From: Salticus scenicus
Lineage: Eukaryota > Arthropoda > Arachnida > Araneae > Salticidae
NCBI GenBank assembly: GCA_963930645.1
Contig: CAWVNO010002536.1
Span: 2,501-66,500 of the forward strand
DNA length: 64,000 nt
Direction: 5' to 3'
The position numbers and the translations under genes are program-made. How positions within the stretch are numbered: position 1 is the first letter of the stretch; every line of letters begins with the position of its first letter. This document shows positions 60,791 to 64,000 of the stretch, piece by piece. The notes under the pieces are model-generated. The model was not told the origin of the DNA, searched no databases, and saw only the letters and a list, made by a program, of their open reading frames with translations.

Positions 60791-62012
60791 ATAAATAACA
60801 TAATTTTTTTTTAAATGATAAAACTGTGTCATATCACGACCTTTCATTACAATAATAAAAAAAAAAAAAAAAAAAGAAGAAGAAACGATGAAAACAGTGT
60901 AAAAGCGATACCTCTGAAACTATCTATCTATATCTGTATGCTATTTATATGCAAAGATCTCAGAATTTTTCAATGTCTTAATTAAGTTTATTAAAATTCT
61001 CATCATTCAGTGGGTTAGTATGAAGAAATCCAATTGCGAGGACGATTTTCTGCCATTCACGAATGGGCAATATTCTATAAATTCTTATGCAGCCACTATT
61101 AGCTCCTGCTCCCGTCGTATACATTGAAAACGTTGTATGAATTTTTTTATAATAATCAGCTAAAACAAGTTACAATACAGTTAAATGCTCTTGTAATACT
61201 CATAAGGATATTGAAACTGAAATCATAATTATTATTTCACCTTCTGTTTCGTGAGCAGGACTCAAACTAGTGCAAGAAATGGGATACCATCAGTACTTTA
61301 AAATTATTTCAAGAATTTATTTAAAAGTTTTAAATGAATTAATAAAACTATTGTTTTTATCAAGCTGAAAAAATAATTATTTAACAAATACACAAGTGTT
61401 ATGTATGTGTTACGCGTAGAAAAACAATCTCAGAATTATTTTTCCTACATGTCTGCTGTATCATTGTCAGTAGTACAAATTTCAGCGCATTTTCTACTAA
61501 CACTTGAGAGCATTCTTTACACTTTAAGGCATATTCACACAAAACCTGAAAACTAATCACGTATCATCCTTTTGTGCTTTTTACCGTCCACAACTGTGAT
61601 AAATGAGAACAGACAGGAAAGGGGTAAAATCCAGTTTTTATATACAGAGTCACTCAAAATTTGATATTTTTAAATCCCACATTTTAAAATCATATAGCCA
61701 TAAATTGTAGAGCTGCATCACAAAATATTATCTCATTACGGGATTTTGTATTGATCCTTATATACAATCAGGAGACGAGTTCAATTTTTGCTGTTGTTGT
61801 TTGAGTGTTCAAAACAGTATTCTTTGAAAAGTGTTACCTCTGGTTATCCTTTTGAACATACTTCACATTAGAATAAGTTTTCTGCATGGAAAGTAAAAGT
61901 GTGTTTAAACATTGCTTAGTTGAAAATTATTTTTCCTATTCAGAACAAGCATATGGTTAAAAAAAGAAATGTATTTTCAAATTTCCAGCTAGCGAAAATG
62001 ATTTTAAACAGA

Positions 62013-62243
62013 TTAATGAAGTTTCTCTCCAGTATGACACAAAAGATGACTTTTTAGATGTCCAGCTCGTGAAAATGATTTTGAACACATTTCACATTTA
62101 TGAAGTTTCTCTCCAGTATGACACAGAAGATGTGTTTTTAGATGTCCAACTTGTGAAAATGATTTTGAACACATATCACATTTATGAGGCTTTTCTCCAG
62201 TGTGACTCAGAAGATGTGTTTTTAGATGTCCATTTCGCGAAAA
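62013..62243 (-). pseudogene. In-frame 3' remainder of zinc-finger copy C
   Basis: Beyond the premature stop the same frame continues FSRNGHLKTHLLSH, then two complete fingers (CDMC...HLKTHLLCH and CEMC...HLKSHLLCH), ending TGEKLH-stop with TAA at 62015-62013. This last stop matches copy B, so it is the older gene end. Confidence 0.75.
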
Positions 62244-63227
62244 TTATTTTAGACACATTTCACATTTATAAGGTTTCTCTCCAGTGTGACTCAGAAGATG
62301 CGTTTTTAGATTTCCAACATGAGAAAATGATTTGTAACATATTTCACATTTATGAGGTTTCTCTTCAGTGTGACACAAAAGATGTGTTTTTAGAGATCCA
62401 ACTTGTGAAAACGATTTTGAACACATTTCACATTTATGAGGTTTCTCTCCAGTATGACACAAAAGATGTCTTTTTAGATTCCCAAATTGTGAAAACGATT
62501 TTGAACACATTTCACATTTATGAGGTTTCTCTCCAGTATGACACAAAAGATGTGCTTTCAGAATTCCAACATGTGAAAATGATTTGTAACATATATCACA
62601 TTTATGAGGTTTCTCTCCAGTATGACACAAAAAATGTCTTTTTAGATGTCCAACATTTGAAAATGATTTTGAACACATTTCACATTTATGAGGTTTCTCT
62701 CCAGTATGACCGAAAAGATGTCTTTTTAGAGACCGAACTTCTGAAAACGATTTTGAACACATTTCACATTTATGAGGTTTCTCTCCAGTGTGACTCAGAA
62801 GATGTGTTTTTAGATTTCCAACAAGTGAAAACGATTTTGTACACTTTTCACATTTATGAGGTTTCTCTCCAGTATGACACAAAAGATGTCTTTTTAGATG
62901 CCCAAATGTTGAAAACGATTTTGAACACATTTCACATTTATGAGGTTTCTCTCCAGTGTGACTCAGAAGATGTGTTTTTAGAATTCCAACATGTGAAAAT
63001 GATTTTGAACACATTTCACATTTATGAGGTTTCTCTCCAGTATGACAGAAAATATGTCTCTTTAGAGACCCAAATTTAAAGAACGATTTTGAACACATTT
63101 CACATTTATGAGGTTTCTCTCCAGTATGACACAAAAGATGTATTTTCAAATGTCCAACTTGTGAAAATGATTTTAAACATACTTCACATTTATGGGGTTT
63201 CTCTCCAGAATGAATATGGAGATCCAT
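62244..63227 (-). CDS. C2H2 zinc-finger protein, copy C, 11 fingers before a premature stop
   Basis: The 327-residue ORF begins MDLHIHSGEKPHKC and runs through eleven complete 28-residue C2H2 fingers with TGEKP/TEEKP linkers. It stops inside finger 12 at ...CEMCLK-stop (TAA 62246-62244) where copy B has Ser (TCA to TAA). Helix contact residues vary between fingers (QVGHLKI, KFGSLKR, HVGILKT, LVGNLKT, EVRSLKR, NVGHLKR, HVGILKA, QFGNLKR) while the scaffold is constant. Predicted function is DNA binding in the nucleus, with no effector domain visible. It aligns with copy B at both ends but has about four extra fingers in the middle. An 11-finger product could still be functional, so I list it as coding with doubt. 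It has no divergent partner gene. Confidence 0.7.
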   Translation of the reverse strand: MDLHIHSGEKPHKCEVCLKSFSQVGHLKIHLLCHTGEKPHKCEMCSKSFFKFGSLKRHIFCHTGEKPHKCEMCSKSFSHVGILKTHLLSHTGEKPHKCEMCSKSFSTFGHLKRHLLCHTGEKPHKCEKCTKSFSLVGNLKTHLLSHTGEKPHKCEMCSKSFSEVRSLKRHLFGHTGEKPHKCEMCSKSFSNVGHLKRHFLCHTGEKPHKCDICYKSFSHVGILKAHLLCHTGEKPHKCEMCSKSFSQFGNLKRHLLCHTGEKPHKCEMCSKSFSQVGSLKTHLLCHTEEKPHKCEICYKSFSHVGNLKTHLLSHTGEKPYKCEMCLK

Positions 63228-63415
63228 ATTAAAATTGTGTTTAGTTGCTACTTCAGGTTAAGTTGGAAAACACCATACATAATTTCGGAAGAACATTAGA
63301 TAATGTAAATATATACATTCCAGTGTACCACGTATTGTTTTATCTGTTTTACACGTATCACAAGTGTATGTTGACGTTATTTACAAATTCCTTTGCACAT
63401 GTGCATTTTCTGATG
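63228..63415. promoter_or_regulatory. Shared upstream region of zinc-finger copy C
   Basis: It matches the upstream DNA of copies A and B (AAGTAGCAACTAAACAC, TATATATTTACATTATC, CAATACGTGGT). Unlike A and B it ends before the GTTTGTTTGTGGGCA block, so the distal half of the presumed bidirectional promoter is absent. Confidence 0.45.
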
Positions 63416-63429
63416 TTTGCAATTATAAA

Positions 63430-64000
63430 ATATTTGCAATGGTAAAACTTAGAAAAACGCTAAACAGAAATTTTGAATATAATCAATTATATTTATAAAG
63501 AGCATTATAATTAGTTATAAAACACTATCATTATATTCTTTATTCTACAATATTTTCCAATTTGGAATCGAATTTTCTTAGTAACTGTCAGATTTTTCAC
63601 TTCTTGTTCAGCTGTTGTCTCTAAATGTGTTACCTCCACTTTGTATAATAAAGGTATCTCACATAAATTAATCTGAAGGTGTTAAAATAAAAATAAATTT
63701 ACCTGTCAAACCAAAGAAAAATGAATCTGCAATATAAACGATTAAATTAAGTCTCAAAACCGTAAAGATTTATCAATTTAACTGCCAAAAGCAATAAAAT
63801 GTTGCAGACACACATGATGATGAATGATGAAAATAAGAATTTTAAACAGTACAACGTACAACATATGTTAAGATAACATTAACTCTTTAAGTCCCAACCA
63901 CCTTAATAACCCCAGGTTCCCAGGCAGATAGCCGAAAGTTCGAGCTGTGTTTTTCCCCCACTTACACTGTTAAAGCAAGCGATGACCATCCTACCCTTTT
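63430..64000. other. AT-rich intergenic, no gene seen
   Basis: No coding frame, repeat or RNA gene was recognised up to the window edge. Confidence 0.5.

Larger units (their letters stand above)
60800..63415 (-). repeat. Inverted segmental duplication, arm 2 (contains copy C)
   Basis: This matches 17860-20300 in reverse orientation across the 3' flank, the zinc-finger gene and its upstream region. It is about 0.2 kb longer, chiefly because copy C has more fingers. Similarity fades below about 60800 and above about 63415. Confidence 0.85.

Noticed and set aside
62069..63079. 336-codon plus-strand ORF opposite copy C
   Set aside because: Same antisense shadow of the finger repeat; no family resemblance.

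Overview
The window is AT-rich, intron-containing animal DNA, dense with transposons and satellites. No ribosome-binding sites, operons or bacterial gene packing are visible. The zinc-finger style (repeats of HTGEKPHKCEMCSKSF), a spliced THAP-domain gene, hAT, mariner, Penelope-like and piggyBac-like relics and tRNA-derived SINEs point to an arthropod. An arachnid, probably a spider, is my best guess, but this is inference and I could not search a database.

Genes. Three related, finger-only C2H2 zinc-finger genes are present. Copy A (680-1504, minus) has a stop after its first finger. Copy B (18227-19105, plus) is an intact 10-finger ORF. Copy C (62013-63227, minus) has about 14 fingers, with a stop inside finger 12. 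All three share about 200-300 bp of upstream DNA. In copy B that DNA sits head-to-head with a THAP gene (exons 17734-17398, 16883-16687 and 15951-15860, minus). In copy A the same position holds an unrelated 41-codon ORF. Copies B and C, with their downstream flanks, form an inverted duplication of about 2.4-2.6 kb separated by about 40 kb.

Mobile DNA. 7805-14716 is a hAT element (8-bp target duplication ACTGTTGG) with a decayed minus-strand transposase. It carries at least four later insertions: a palindrome within a palindrome (9039-9360), a 3.16-kb mariner-ended element (9380-12540) that itself holds a 213-bp palindrome, and a 1.1-kb hAT-like element (13588-14687). 20310-27455 is a second hAT-like element (target duplication TGAGCAAT). 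It contains a Penelope-like GIY-YIG relic, tandem repeats and a foldback.

Satellites and other repeats. 29.2-34.2 kb is a tandem satellite with nested periods of about 175, 635 and 1908 bp. 47.9-51.1 kb is a duplicated block with about 120-bp subunits, each carrying a CACCAGGGGGCA-like motif that resembles the CTCF core. Large foldbacks lie at 24.3-25.0, 46.7-47.2 and 56.15-57.33 kb. A piggyBac-like MITE (34876-35114), several SINEs and a Helitron-like 3' end (28700) complete the set. The remaining stretches are AT-rich with microsatellites and no recognisable gene.

The genes show no common pathway. The link between them is structural: finger-array expansion, shared divergent promoters and repeated insertion. 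All identities rest on motifs read by eye.
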